A DNA stretch of 64,000 bases from contig NZ_BMGM01000005.1 of assembly GCF_014640195.1 (NCBI RefSeq), forward strand, positions 124,001 to 188,000, given 5' to 3'. Each line of letters begins with the position of its first letter. Position 1 is the stretch's first letter. Below the pieces are notes generated by a model. It did no database searches. It worked only from the letters and a program-made list of their open reading frames with translations, and was not told the DNA's origin. Source of the stretch: Psychroflexus planctonicus (lineage in GTDB: Bacteria > Bacteroidota > Bacteroidia > Flavobacteriales > Flavobacteriaceae). A program made the position numbers and the translations under genes. Shown piece by piece: positions 1 through 9,132 of this stretch.

Positions 1-120
1 TTCTCTTACTACAGAATTTACGTTTTCTTTTAAGGATTTTTCAATTGCTGGATAAGAAATGTTTTGCGCAGTAGATAAGTTAATGAACAACCATAAAAAA
101 AGTAAACCTGTTTTTTTCAT
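1..120 (-). CDS. DUF3857/transglutaminase-like protein, N-terminal fragment
   Basis: Only the first 40 codons lie in the window; the gene runs off the left edge. They encode a signal peptide (MKKTGLLFLWLFINLSTAQN) followed by a segment with the pattern SYPAIEKSLKENVNSVVRE. This matches the start of DUF3857 domains, where a short 'I..L..nAnaVvR' stretch opens the domain. It lies 39 nt downstream of a second DUF3857-type gene on the same strand, so the two are probably a paralogous operon pair. The product should be exported. Family assignment rests on about 20 residues and on the neighbour, so it is tentative. Confidence 0.6.
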   Translation of the reverse strand, partial: MKKTGLLFLWLFINLSTAQNISYPAIEKSLKENVNSVVRE

Positions 121-159
121 AAACACTTGGATTTATTGAGCACTTCCTTAAAAATTAAT

Positions 160-2154
160 TTACAACTTCTTTAAAACAATCTGTTCATTTTCTTTTTCAA
201 AAACTTGGTCGTGAAACTCCTTTAAATAAGAATAATATTTATGATGTATGAATGTAGTTTTACTGCTTTGCTTCAAATTAATAATAATTTGATTCCCATT
301 AACTTCTGCGCTATAATTGTACCTGCCATAATTATTAGGTAAGATTACATTTAAGTCTTCTGGAACCCAATCTACTTCTAGGTTTCCTTTTAAATTAATA
401 ATTACATTGTACTCTTTTGAATATGGAAAAGAAAAATCTACCGGATAACTGCGGTCTTCTTCAATAAATTTAGGTTTTTGACTGGCAAGAAAAAAAAGTG
501 GATTTACATAAATTTGATCTTGTACAACATCTCCCACTTCGCCAACTTCAAAAGTAAAATGTTCGGTTACATCTTCCATTGGATTTTGCATACCGCTAAT
601 TTGATGCTCTAAAATTGAAACTCCCATATTTCTATTTTCTAAAGCTTCTAGGTAAGCTTCTCTATCTAAGCTGGAATTATTTCTTCTCTGTTGGTTGGCT
701 AAATAATTAGTAAATTCTCTTTTCACTTCGCCATGTATGGCGTTGTTTTCATAAAAATCAATTTCTAAATCAACTTTTTCGTGAGATTTCAACTTCGTGT
801 CAAGGTTTACTTCTGCAGAACTTCCATCTTGTTTAATTATTCTTCCTTTCCAATTTAAGGTTTCTTCTCTTAATAAATTTGGCGCGCTCAATTCATCGGA
901 AGCATCATAAAGATAAAGATCATCATCTATATGAACTGCGGTAATTACATAATTAAATCCATACAAAGTCGGTGCAACATGTATACCGTGATCTCTTGTG
1001 CTTAAAAGCAAAGGGGCGGCATCTAAGCCAGCTTGACGCATCATCATGGTTAAAATGTAATTAATTTCGGCAACGCTTCCTGTACCTTCATCGTAGACTT
1101 CATCAAAATTTTTCTGAGTCGAAATTCCTAACCGATTATTCCAATTCATTTTGTTTTTCAAAAAAACAAGAATCGCATTTGCCTTTTCTTTTGGGCTTTC
1201 AAAGTCTTTGGTAATTTCTTCCGTGGTAGACTTTAAAAATTCTGAATCGTTGAGTTGTTCTCCAAGGTTTTTATTTTCAAGGACAGTTGTTACCACATCG
1301 TCCCAAGTTTTATTGATGTATTTATATTCTTTTTCATCAAAATTTCTATAGCCGGTCATTTCTAACTTAATAGAAGACTTGTAATTGTCTATATTATGAA
1401 CAAAATTTTCGCTGTTTATAGGCATTACGTCCTTAGCTTCTATTACAATTTGCTTTGCTTTTACTAAAAGAGAACCATCAGCGGCGGGTCCATTTTCGTG
1501 TGCTTCAATAGGAAGCGAAACATTGATGACATCTTCGCTTACTTTTAAATCGTGAAAACCTATGTCGTATCTTCTGTAAGCAAACATTCTTGGAATTTCA
1601 ATTTGAAAAGCCGCATAATCTACAGGAATATCTTCTTGAAAAACTTGGGTAGGCAAAGACTCAATTCGGTCTGATGTAACCACATAAGAATATTCAATAA
1701 TAGAACCATCCTGAATCTGTGGCATTGTAAAAACAGCGTAAGACAAATGATCTCTTTTGTCTTCCATAAACACATCTTCATCTTTAATTTTATAAGATTT
1801 TTTCTTATTTCCTTCCAGATTGTAGGTGGTTGCTTTAATTCGGCTCACTTTATCAGCCGCTAAAAATTCGGTTTTATTAAACAACGGAATACGCACAATA
1901 GATTGATTATAGCCACTTTTGTCATAAATTTTAATTCGCTTGGTTACTTCCATAACATATTGCCAGCGGCCACCACGTTTGTAGGTAATCTCACTAGAAC
2001 TATAAAGCACTGCCGCACTAGCAGTAGAATCTCTCGGGTGTTGTTTTTCGCGTAAATCAGATTTTTTAATTCTATTCAGTTTTTCAATCTGGCTGTGAAT
2101 ATTTCCAGACATTAAGACAAAAAGAAACAGGAAAACAAAATTTAATTTAGGCAT
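160..2154 (-). CDS. DUF3857 domain protein with degenerate transglutaminase-like domain
   Basis: Secreted protein of about 664 aa. I start it at the ATG at 2154, which opens directly on a signal peptide (MPKLNFVFLFLFVLMSGNIHSQ region); the longest frame would add eight polar residues. Residues ~50-250 look like DUF3857 and ~270-420 like a transglutaminase core. The usual catalytic Cys is replaced by Ser (GTGSVAEIN) and the expected His region reads NYVITAVHI, so enzymatic activity is doubtful. The C-terminal ~200 residues are beta-rich, as usual in the family. Such proteins are common in Bacteroidota, often in tandem, and their role is unknown. It precedes the partial paralogue at 1-120 by 39 nt. 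Confidence 0.8.
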   Translation of the reverse strand: MPKLNFVFLFLFVLMSGNIHSQIEKLNRIKKSDLREKQHPRDSTASAAVLYSSSEITYKRGGRWQYVMEVTKRIKIYDKSGYNQSIVRIPLFNKTEFLAADKVSRIKATTYNLEGNKKKSYKIKDEDVFMEDKRDHLSYAVFTMPQIQDGSIIEYSYVVTSDRIESLPTQVFQEDIPVDYAAFQIEIPRMFAYRRYDIGFHDLKVSEDVINVSLPIEAHENGPAADGSLLVKAKQIVIEAKDVMPINSENFVHNIDNYKSSIKLEMTGYRNFDEKEYKYINKTWDDVVTTVLENKNLGEQLNDSEFLKSTTEEITKDFESPKEKANAILVFLKNKMNWNNRLGISTQKNFDEVYDEGTGSVAEINYILTMMMRQAGLDAAPLLLSTRDHGIHVAPTLYGFNYVITAVHIDDDLYLYDASDELSAPNLLREETLNWKGRIIKQDGSSAEVNLDTKLKSHEKVDLEIDFYENNAIHGEVKREFTNYLANQQRRNNSSLDREAYLEALENRNMGVSILEHQISGMQNPMEDVTEHFTFEVGEVGDVVQDQIYVNPLFFLASQKPKFIEEDRSYPVDFSFPYSKEYNVIINLKGNLEVDWVPEDLNVILPNNYGRYNYSAEVNGNQIIINLKQSSKTTFIHHKYYSYLKEFHDQVFEKENEQIVLKKL

Positions 2155-2223
2155 AATTTGGATTTTATAGTCAGGCAAAATTGTCTCGTCAAAGTCAATT
2201 TATCTAACACAATTTTTCATAAT

Positions 2224-2370
2224 GGCGTTCGGGCAGGCTTTTCGTTACAATTCCTCCTTGGTAAAGTAAATTTTTCTAGCCTTGGTCAATAGCTTCCAAA
2301 GGTCGCTTTGCCAATCCTTAAAAATATAAACTTTACCATGTCCGGGATTTTCACTGCAATCCTTAACGCA
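2224..2370 (-). repeat. Intergenic element, copy A (conserved ends, variable hairpin core)
   Basis: Read on the minus strand, it starts with TGCGTTAAGGATTGCAGTG at 2370 and ends with ATTGTAACGAAAAGCC...GAACGCC at 2224. The first 26 nt match 12427-12452 at 25 positions and the end also matches that copy, while the centre differs. The centre holds a perfect 9-bp inverted repeat, TGGTAAAGT/ACTTTACCA (2259-2267 with 2330-2338). It fills most of the space between the divergent DUF3857 and prolyl oligopeptidase genes. Nothing else is seen in 2155-2540. Confidence 0.7.
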
Positions 2371-2540
2371 ATTTTCACATTTCAAATATATAAATTTGAA
2401 GAAACGCAGCAAATTAAATGAGAATCAGAAACTTTTAAATCAAAGAAAAGCTTCTAATTAGGGAAAAGCATTTTAAGAATGATTTCCTAAGTAAGCTAAA
2501 TTCCTTATTTTTACTGAAACATAAAACGAAAATTAAAAAC

Positions 2541-4673
2541 ATGAAAAATTATATGCTACTCGGTTTGGGTGTTTCTATGTTAATAGGATGCGCTACCGAA
2601 GAAGAAGAAAAACCTGAAACCATGCTGTATCCAGAAACCCGAATGGATGAAACCGTAGACACATATTTTGACCGCGAAGTAAAAGATCCATATCGCTGGC
2701 TTGAAGACGACCGAAGCGAAGAAACCGAAGCTTGGGTAAAAGCACAAAACGAAGTTACTTTTGATTATTTAGCAAAGATTCCTTACCGCGAACAGCTCAA
2801 AAAACGCCTTACCGAAATTTGGAATTACGAAAAAGTTGGCGCCCCGTTTACTCGCGGAAATTACACCTATTTCTATAAAAACGACGGTTTGCAAAATCAG
2901 TCAGTTTTATATCGTTATCCAAAAGATGCTTCCATTGAAGATGCAAAGGTATTTTTAAATCCAAATGAATTTAGCGAAGATGGAACAACTTCTTTAGCAG
3001 GATTAAGTTTTACTGAAGACGGAAAAACAGCTGCTTATTCCATTTCGGAAGGCGGAAGCGATTGGCGAAAAATTATTGTCATTGATGCCGAAACGCGTGA
3101 ACAAAAAGAAGACACCTTAATGGATGTAAAATTCAGTGGTATTTCTTGGTTTAAAGATGAAGGCTTCTACTACTCTAGTTACGATAAACCCGAAGGAAGC
3201 GAACTTTCTGCCAAAACCGATCAACATAAATTGTACTACCACAAATTAGGTACTTCCCAAAAAAAGGATGAAGTGATTTTTGGAGCCACTGCAGATGAAA
3301 AACACCGTTATGTTGGTGGAAGCCTAACTGATGACCATCGTTTTTTGGTCATTTCAGCATCAAAGTCAACTTCTGGAAATCGATTATTCATTAAAGATTT
3401 AACCAAGAAAGATGCAGAGTTAGTTTCGGTTATAGATCATTACGACAACGATTTGTATGTGTTAGACAATCACGACGAAAAGCTATTTTTAGTAACCGAT
3501 TTAGATGCGCCTAACAAAAGAGTTGTTCATGTAAATGCAAGCAATCCATCACCAGAAAATTGGGAAGATTTTATTCCTGAAACCGAACATGTTTTATCAC
3601 CATCTACCGCTGGTGGATATTTTTTCGCCAATTATATGGTAGATGCCGTTTCACAAGTTAAGCAATTTGACAAAGAAGGAAATTTAGTTCGTGAAGTAGA
3701 TTTACCAGGTGTTGGTTCAGCAGGTGGATTTGGAGCCAGAGAAGAAGATGAAGTTTTGTACTTTTCGTTTACCAATTATACCACACCAGGAAGCATTTAC
3801 AAATATGAAATTGAATCAGGTGAAACCGAATTACACATTCAACCAGAAATAGATTTTAATCCTGAAGAATACGAAAGCAAACAAGTGTTTTACACTTCAA
3901 AAGATGGAACAAAAATACCGATGATCATTACCCATAAAAAAGGAGTTGAACTTAACGGAAACAACCCAACTATGCTTTATGGTTACGGTGGTTTCAATAT
4001 TTCGTTAACGCCTTCATTTAGCACGGCAAATGTAGCTTGGTTAGAAAATGGTGGTGTTTACGCAGTTGCCAATTTACGTGGCGGTGGCGAATATGGAAAA
4101 GATTGGCACAAAGCCGGCACTAAAATGCAAAAGCAAAATGTATTTGATGATTTTATCGCCGCAGCAGAATTTTTAATTGAAGAAAATTATACTTCATCAG
4201 AAAAATTAGCCATTCGCGGTGGTTCTAATGGTGGTTTATTGGTAGGTGCATGTATGACACAAAGACCAGAATTATTTCAAGTAGCATTACCAGCCGTTGG
4301 TGTTTTAGACATGTTGCGTTACCACACCTTTACTTCTGGCGCAGGTTGGGCGTACGATTATGGAACATCTGAAGATGATTTAGAAATGTTTGAGTATTTA
4401 TTGAATTATTCTCCCGTTCACAATGTAAAAGAAGATGTAGAATATCCAGCTACTTTAATAACCACAAGCGATCATGACGACCGCGTTGTTCCTGCACACA
4501 GTTTTAAATTTGCGGCAGAATTACAAAGCAAACAAACCGGAACAAATCCAACTTTAATTAGAATTGAAACCGATGCGGGACACGGAGCTGGAAAACCAAC
4601 TTCTAAAACCATTGAAGAATATGCCGATATTTTTGCCTTTACTTTTTATAATATGGGTGTAGAGAAATTGTAA
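2541..4673 (+). CDS. Prolyl oligopeptidase family serine peptidase (S9A), lipoprotein
   Basis: Cleaves short proline-containing peptides after Pro. The 710-aa length is that of a full S9A enzyme plus a lipoprotein signal (lipobox LIGC, Cys at residue 17), so it is probably membrane-anchored on the periplasmic side. Residues ~30-430 form the beta-propeller and ~440-710 the alpha/beta hydrolase domain. The nucleophile Ser562 is in RGGSNGGL, the acid is in SDHDDRVVP (around residue 647) and the His is in DAGHGAG. All triad elements are present, so it should be active. It is a single gene, divergent from the DUF3857 gene, with no partner in an operon. Confidence 0.95.
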   Translation: MKNYMLLGLGVSMLIGCATEEEEKPETMLYPETRMDETVDTYFDREVKDPYRWLEDDRSEETEAWVKAQNEVTFDYLAKIPYREQLKKRLTEIWNYEKVGAPFTRGNYTYFYKNDGLQNQSVLYRYPKDASIEDAKVFLNPNEFSEDGTTSLAGLSFTEDGKTAAYSISEGGSDWRKIIVIDAETREQKEDTLMDVKFSGISWFKDEGFYYSSYDKPEGSELSAKTDQHKLYYHKLGTSQKKDEVIFGATADEKHRYVGGSLTDDHRFLVISASKSTSGNRLFIKDLTKKDAELVSVIDHYDNDLYVLDNHDEKLFLVTDLDAPNKRVVHVNASNPSPENWEDFIPETEHVLSPSTAGGYFFANYMVDAVSQVKQFDKEGNLVREVDLPGVGSAGGFGAREEDEVLYFSFTNYTTPGSIYKYEIESGETELHIQPEIDFNPEEYESKQVFYTSKDGTKIPMIITHKKGVELNGNNPTMLYGYGGFNISLTPSFSTANVAWLENGGVYAVANLRGGGEYGKDWHKAGTKMQKQNVFDDFIAAAEFLIEENYTSSEKLAIRGGSNGGLLVGACMTQRPELFQVALPAVGVLDMLRYHTFTSGAGWAYDYGTSEDDLEMFEYLLNYSPVHNVKEDVEYPATLITTSDHDDRVVPAHSFKFAAELQSKQTGTNPTLIRIETDAGHGAGKPTSKTIEEYADIFAFTFYNMGVEKL

Positions 4674-4737
4674 GTTTTTAACGTTTTTCGATTTAAAATA
4701 CCCATTAAGGGGTATATAACTATTACCGAATTAAATT

Positions 4738-4745
4738 TATTTTTG
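4738..4745 (+). promoter_or_regulatory. Predicted -7 box (TATTTTTG) for the 4765 barrel gene
   Basis: It matches the Bacteroidota housekeeping -7 consensus TAnnTTTG and sits 19 nt before the ATG. No clear -33 TTTG is seen. Confidence 0.5.
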
Positions 4746-4764
4746 TATTCCTAAAACAAATAAA

Positions 4765-5400
4765 ATGAAAAAAACATTATTATTAATTGTATTATTCGTG
4801 GCTTCAACAAGCATTGCTCAAAGTGTTAAATATGGCATTCGTGGTGGTTTAAATTTAGCCAACGTAGATTTTGAAGTTTCAAGTAGCGGAGTTTCTGTTG
4901 GAATAGATACCGACTCAAGAACTTCATTTTATGTGGGTGGTTTTGCTGAATTTTCATTGCCAGATTCAGAACATAAAATACAAACGGGTTTAGGTTATCA
5001 TGCTAATGGGTTTAAATATAATTTTGATGAAGAAAAAGGTAACTTTTTAATCTCTCAGATTAATATTCCTGCTTTATTTAAATTTAATGCAGCTAAGGGT
5101 TTATATATTAATGGTGGTGCTTATGTTGGAATAATTGTAGCAGCTGAAGCCGAAGTAGAATACTATGATTTTTTTGAAGATCGAACCATTAAAGAAACCG
5201 AAGATGTTGGCGATGCATTTAACACTTTGGACTTAGGCCTTTCTTTAGGAGCTGAATACAATTTAGATAATGGACTCTTTTTCGACTTAAGATACAATTA
5301 TGGTTTACTAGATATTGCAACTGATGACGAAGGTTTTGATGGAGAAACTGTTGAAATTAAAAACCGTGTATTCATGCTTGGCTTAGGATACAAGTTTTAA
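4765..5400 (+). CDS. Small outer-membrane beta-barrel protein (PorT/OMP_b-brl type)
   Basis: 211 aa with a signal peptide (cleavage after STSIAQ) and alternating aromatic/glycine strands typical of an eight-stranded barrel. The protein opens with KYGIRGGLNLANV and closes with MLGLGYKF, a C-terminal Phe as in OM barrels. The GIRGGLN motif after the signal is a hallmark of porin/PorT-family proteins in Bacteroidota. It is followed 77 nt later by a similar gene (5478) with the same layout, a likely local duplication. The function is unknown and probably structural or sensory in the outer membrane. Confidence 0.8.
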   Translation: MKKTLLLIVLFVASTSIAQSVKYGIRGGLNLANVDFEVSSSGVSVGIDTDSRTSFYVGGFAEFSLPDSEHKIQTGLGYHANGFKYNFDEEKGNFLISQINIPALFKFNAAKGLYINGGAYVGIIVAAEAEVEYYDFFEDRTIKETEDVGDAFNTLDLGLSLGAEYNLDNGLFFDLRYNYGLLDIATDDEGFDGETVEIKNRVFMLGLGYKF

Positions 5401-5477
5401 ATAAGCTTATAAATATAAATCCATTTAATAGCTTGTAAAGCATAAAAATTAATATTTTCGCGGAAATTTATACAAAC

Positions 5478-6104
5478 ATGAAAAATATTTTTACTGCACT
5501 CTTAATTGTTTTTTCAACATGCATTTATGCGCAAGAATCATTTAGTGGTGTTAAAGGTGGATTTAATTATGCAACCGCAGATTTTAGCTCGAATACTGTA
5601 GATATTGACAACAGTTATATCGCTTCATTTTATGGTGGTTTATTTGCTGAGTTTGGCCTAAAAAAAACAGAAGATAAATTAGAGTTAGGATTAATTTATC
5701 ATAGAAATGGTACAGACTATAAAGTTACTGCTGAAGGAGATGCTATAGAAAAAGGCTTGGTTTATGTAAACCAAATTAACTTACCACTTACCTACAAAAA
5801 GAGCATCAACGAAAATTTATTTTTAACAGGTGGTGCCTATTTAGGAGTTATACTTTACGCCGATGCACAATACGAAGCTATCAATTCTAATTTTTCAGAA
5901 ACCATTGAAATAACCGATGATTTTGAAATGTTTGAAGCTGGATTAAGTGTTGGAGTGGAATATAACTTCAACTTCGGTGGATTTGTAGAACTTAAATATA
6001 ACTATGGGCTTACAAACACTTATAAAGACGAGCCTGATACTATTGAAGGGGAAGCCGATTTTAAAAACCGATTTTTTCTTTTAGGTGTAGGATATCGATT
6101 TTAG
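5478..6104 (+). CDS. Small outer-membrane beta-barrel protein, paralogue of the 4765 gene
   Basis: 208 aa with a signal peptide (ending CIYAQ), then a GVKGGFNYATADF start and a C-terminal FLLGVGYRF. The strand pattern lines up with the preceding gene all along, including INLPLTYK/INIPALFK and the KNRFFLLGVGY/KNRVFMLGLGY ends, which supports tandem duplication. The sequences have diverged considerably, especially in the acidic loops. A weaker box, TATTTTCG at 5453-5460 with TTG 17 nt upstream, could give it its own promoter. A strong terminator follows. No specific role can be read from the sequence. Confidence 0.8.
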   Translation: MKNIFTALLIVFSTCIYAQESFSGVKGGFNYATADFSSNTVDIDNSYIASFYGGLFAEFGLKKTEDKLELGLIYHRNGTDYKVTAEGDAIEKGLVYVNQINLPLTYKKSINENLFLTGGAYLGVILYADAQYEAINSNFSETIEITDDFEMFEAGLSVGVEYNFNFGGFVELKYNYGLTNTYKDEPDTIEGEADFKNRFFLLGVGYRF

Positions 6105-6125
6105 AAATATCATTTAACTCATTCC

Positions 6126-6158
6126 AAAAGGCTCTTTTACTTTAAAAGAGCCTTTTTT
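6126..6158 (+). terminator. Rho-independent terminator after the barrel pair
   Basis: Stem GGCTCTTTTA/TAAAAGAGCC with loop CTT, flanked by AAAA before and TTTTTT after. It lies 22 nt past the stop of the 5478 gene. Confidence 0.85.
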
Positions 6159-6261
6159 ATGCAAAATGATAAAATTAGAACATCAACACTTTCTCACATT
6201 AATAAGTTACTCTTCACAATCAATTAATCCTTGTTTTAACATCTTTGGCTGAAAAATAATT

Positions 6262-6269
6262 TATTTTTG
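6262..6269 (+). promoter_or_regulatory. Predicted -7 box (TATTTTTG) for the AlbA_2/phosphatase pair
   Basis: TAnnTTTG match 19 nt before the ATG at 6289. A TTTG at 6244-6247 is only 14 nt upstream, shorter than usual for a -33 element. Confidence 0.5.
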
Positions 6270-6288
6270 GCAACTAAGTTGAGAAACT

Positions 6289-7425
6289 ATGATTAACAAA
6301 CGGCTTTTGATTAAAAATTTACTAGCCCATAACGACGAAAATAGTTTTTACGACAAAAAGTTAAAACTGAATATTGGTAGTCAGGAAGGGAAAGCTAAAT
6401 TTTTAAAACACATTTGCTCCTTAAGCAATAGCAATCCAACAAACAATGCGTATTTGGTAATTGGCGTGCAAGATGAAGACAATAGCATTGTGGGCGTAGA
6501 TTTCTTCGACGATGCTAAGATTCAAAACTTGGTAAACGCCTACTTAGAAAACCCACCTATCGTGGCTTATGAAAACATTCCATTTCCACATTTAAGTAAA
6601 AATAAAGTGGTGGGTTTGGTGAGCATTCGCCCTAAAAATGATTACAGCATTTGTTCGCTCCGCAAAAACATTTGGAAATATTACGGCGGAACAGTTTTTA
6701 TGCGAGAAGGTAGCATCAGCAAACCCAAAGCTTTCGATATTGTTATTAAAGAAATGAACAGCAATCAGGTAACTGCTATCGAAAAACATTCTGAAAACAA
6801 CATTGAACTTACGTTAGATGGTGTTTTCGATTTTATGAAACAAAACGAAGCTTACCAACCCAAATACAAAGTTTTTAAGGAATATTTTGTGCTCTGCTGG
6901 GCAGGAAAAAAGAAGCATAAAAAACAACAAACTTTTTATTCTCGCGTAAATATCGAATTGGTTAACGAACAGGTAAAACTATTTTATTCCAATTACGATG
7001 AAGTAGAGATTGAAATGGGAAAAGACTATTTTGAAATCTTAGAATATGTTCATCTAGGCTTGCAAAAAAGCTTCAAATATTACCCATTAGAAAAAGTAAG
7101 AATCGATTTTAAGAATAATATGACTTACGATATTTCATCTGAGTTGGTATTTCAGCCACCCGTTTACGATGCTAAATCGCTTCATCATTATTACAATATG
7201 AATACCACTTTGCTTCAAAAATTAAAGAAGCAAATTCAATTAAATGAAACCGAAAAAAAAGATTTAATCAACTTACCTTCGTTATATCTTATTAGTCACT
7301 TAAACGGTTTTAAAGAAGCTTTAGATAAACTAGAAGAAGCCAAGCCTTTTTTAAGAAGCTATCCAAAAGCTTACGAAAAATATAAAGAAAATATGCGCAT
7401 TTTACGCAAAATCAAGTACAACTAA
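6289..7425 (+). CDS. AlbA_2 (Schlafen-like) domain protein
   Basis: 378 aa, soluble. Residues ~10-160 have the pattern of the AlbA_2 domain (former divergent AAA_4): a conserved acidic/Lys-rich start, ICSLSNSNPTNNAYLVIGVQDED, then GVDFFDDAKIQNLVNAYLENPP. Such proteins are often labelled 'ATP-binding' or 'putative DNA-binding', but no Walker P-loop is visible. Residues 165-378 are Lys-rich and I do not recognise them. The domain binds nucleic acid or acts as a nuclease in Schlafen relatives; whether this one does is unknown. The stop is followed after 2 nt by the phosphatase gene, so the two are translationally linked and probably act together. Confidence 0.7.
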   Translation: MINKRLLIKNLLAHNDENSFYDKKLKLNIGSQEGKAKFLKHICSLSNSNPTNNAYLVIGVQDEDNSIVGVDFFDDAKIQNLVNAYLENPPIVAYENIPFPHLSKNKVVGLVSIRPKNDYSICSLRKNIWKYYGGTVFMREGSISKPKAFDIVIKEMNSNQVTAIEKHSENNIELTLDGVFDFMKQNEAYQPKYKVFKEYFVLCWAGKKKHKKQQTFYSRVNIELVNEQVKLFYSNYDEVEIEMGKDYFEILEYVHLGLQKSFKYYPLEKVRIDFKNNMTYDISSELVFQPPVYDAKSLHHYYNMNTTLLQKLKKQIQLNETEKKDLINLPSLYLISHLNGFKEALDKLEEAKPFLRSYPKAYEKYKENMRILRKIKYN

Positions 7426-7427
7426 TC

Positions 7428-8165
7428 ATGGCAAATTATAGAAGAACACTAGTAATTGGAGATATTCACGGTGGTTTAAAAGCATTAAAACAACTGCTGG
7501 ACAAAGCAAAAGTAAACCACAACGATTTATTGATTTTTTTGGGAGATTACGTAGACGGTTGGTCCGATTCTGCTGAAGTAATTAGCTTTTTAATTGAATT
7601 AAAAGCAGATTACCAATGCCGGTTTATCCGCGGTAATCACGATGCGTTGGTAAACAATTGGTTAAAAACAGGAGATGCCAATGATAAATGGATGGAGCAC
7701 GGCGGACAAAGCACAAAAGATGCTTATCGAAATATCGATAAAAGTACTCGAGAGCTGCATATTCAGTTTATGGACAATTTAGAGAATTACATTATTGATT
7801 CCCAAAACAGATTATTTTTACATGCTGGATTTGCTAACTTACACGGTCCAGACTATGAATTTCATAAACACATGGTGTATTGGGACAGAACGCTTTGGGA
7901 AATGGTTAAATGTATGGATTCAAACTTATCTACCGAAGATGAATTTTATCCAGACCGACTCAAATTATTCAAAGAAATTTACATTGGTCACACACCCACC
8001 ACACGCATTGGTGAAAATAAACCCGTAAACTTTCAAAACGTTTGGAATATAGACACAGGAGCAGCTTTTAAAGGCTCGTTGAGTATGATGGACATTGAAA
8101 CCAAAGAAGTTTGGCAAAGTGATCCCGTCTACAAATTGTATCCTGATGAAGATGGGAGAAATTAA
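7428..8165 (+). CDS. PPP-family metallophosphatase (serine/threonine phosphatase-like)
   Basis: 245 aa with the PPP metal-binding signature: GDIHGG (~10-15), GDYVDGW (~40-46), RGNHDA (~66-71), then HAG (~127) and IGHTPT (~190). It is most like the small bacterial PPP enzymes (PrpA/PrpE, lambda phosphatase and ApaH relatives), which dephosphorylate phosphoproteins or cleave nucleotides such as Ap4A or capped RNA ends. The substrate cannot be told from sequence. It is a two-nucleotide neighbour of the AlbA_2 gene upstream. No signal peptide, so cytoplasmic. Confidence 0.85.
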   Translation: MANYRRTLVIGDIHGGLKALKQLLDKAKVNHNDLLIFLGDYVDGWSDSAEVISFLIELKADYQCRFIRGNHDALVNNWLKTGDANDKWMEHGGQSTKDAYRNIDKSTRELHIQFMDNLENYIIDSQNRLFLHAGFANLHGPDYEFHKHMVYWDRTLWEMVKCMDSNLSTEDEFYPDRLKLFKEIYIGHTPTTRIGENKPVNFQNVWNIDTGAAFKGSLSMMDIETKEVWQSDPVYKLYPDEDGRN

Positions 8166-8215
8166 TCAATTGAAATAGGTTGTTTTATAAGGTTTAATAT
8201 TAAAAGTATAACTTC

Positions 8216-8247
8216 ATTGCTTAATCCTTGCAACTCAATTAACTTTG
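8216..8247 (+). promoter_or_regulatory. Predicted promoter of the yicC-gmk-nadD operon
   Basis: -33-like ATTG (8216-8219), a 20-nt spacer, and -7 box TAACTTTG (8240-8247). The spacing fits the Bacteroidota sigma consensus. The leader to the yicC ATG is about 15 nt. Confidence 0.6.
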
Positions 8248-8265
8248 CAGCTTAAATTTTAGTTC

Positions 8266-9132
8266 ATGATTCATTCTATGACGGGTTTTGGAAAATCTAC
8301 TGTCCAACTACCTAACAAAAAAATTAGTGTAGAAATCAAGTCTTTAAACTCTAAAAACTTAGATATCAACACCCGAATGCCTTCGCAATACCGAGAGAAA
8401 GAATTGGAAATGCGTAAAATGATTGCAGCAAAAGTAGGCCGCGGAAAGGTAGATTTTACCCTGCAAGTTGAAATTACAGGAGATGAAACTTCAGCTAAAA
8501 TTAATCATGAAATTGTGAAAGCTTACATGTACGAACTTCGTGATTTGGCTAACATAAGCAATGCAGAAAATGCTAAATTGTTAGAGATTGCACTTTCTCT
8601 GCCTGATGCTGTTTCCACAGAAGTTACAGAAGTAGATGAAGCTGAATTTAAAGCCATTCAAAATACCATTCAAGAAGCCTTAGAAAACTTAAATGCATAT
8701 CGGAAAGACGAAGGTTTGGCAATGGAAAAAGATTTCAAACACCGGATTGAAAATCTTCAACAATTATTAGAAGAAGTCATTCAAATTGACCCCGAACGGA
8801 TTCAAAATTTACGAGCAAAACTAGAAGCAGCCATAGAAGATTTAAAAACCAAAGTAGACGAAGACCGTTTTGAACAAGAATTGGTTTTTTATATTGAAAA
8901 ATACGATATTACCGAAGAAAAAGTTCGCCTGGCTAACCACTTGTCTTACTTTATTGAAACCATAACTGCGGCTGAGTCTAGCGGTAAAAAACTGGGTTTT
9001 ATCAGTCAAGAAATGGGGCGAGAAATCAACACCATTGGCAGTAAATCCAATTCAGCAAACATGCAAAAATTAGTGGTACAAATGAAGGATGAGTTAGAGA
9101 AAATAAAAGAACAAATGCTGAACGTATTGTAA
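8266..9132 (+). CDS. YicC family protein
   Basis: 288 aa, full family length. It opens with the diagnostic MIHSMTGFGKS and ends with GREINTIGSKSNSANMQ...MKDELEKIKEQMLNVL, the conserved DUF1732 tail. YicC proteins are implicated in RNA turnover (ribonuclease or RNase adaptor) and stationary-phase survival in enterobacteria. Coiled-coil content is high in the middle (~150-220). The stop codon overlaps the gmk start (TAATG). The yicC-gmk order is widely conserved in bacteria, which supports the call. Confidence 0.93.
   Translation: MIHSMTGFGKSTVQLPNKKISVEIKSLNSKNLDINTRMPSQYREKELEMRKMIAAKVGRGKVDFTLQVEITGDETSAKINHEIVKAYMYELRDLANISNAENAKLLEIALSLPDAVSTEVTEVDEAEFKAIQNTIQEALENLNAYRKDEGLAMEKDFKHRIENLQQLLEEVIQIDPERIQNLRAKLEAAIEDLKTKVDEDRFEQELVFYIEKYDITEEKVRLANHLSYFIETITAAESSGKKLGFISQEMGREINTIGSKSNSANMQKLVVQMKDELEKIKEQMLNVL

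Noticed and set aside
4697-4716. ATACCC/GGGTAT hairpin after the prolyl oligopeptidase gene as terminator
   Set aside because: The stem is only 6 bp and no T-tract follows.
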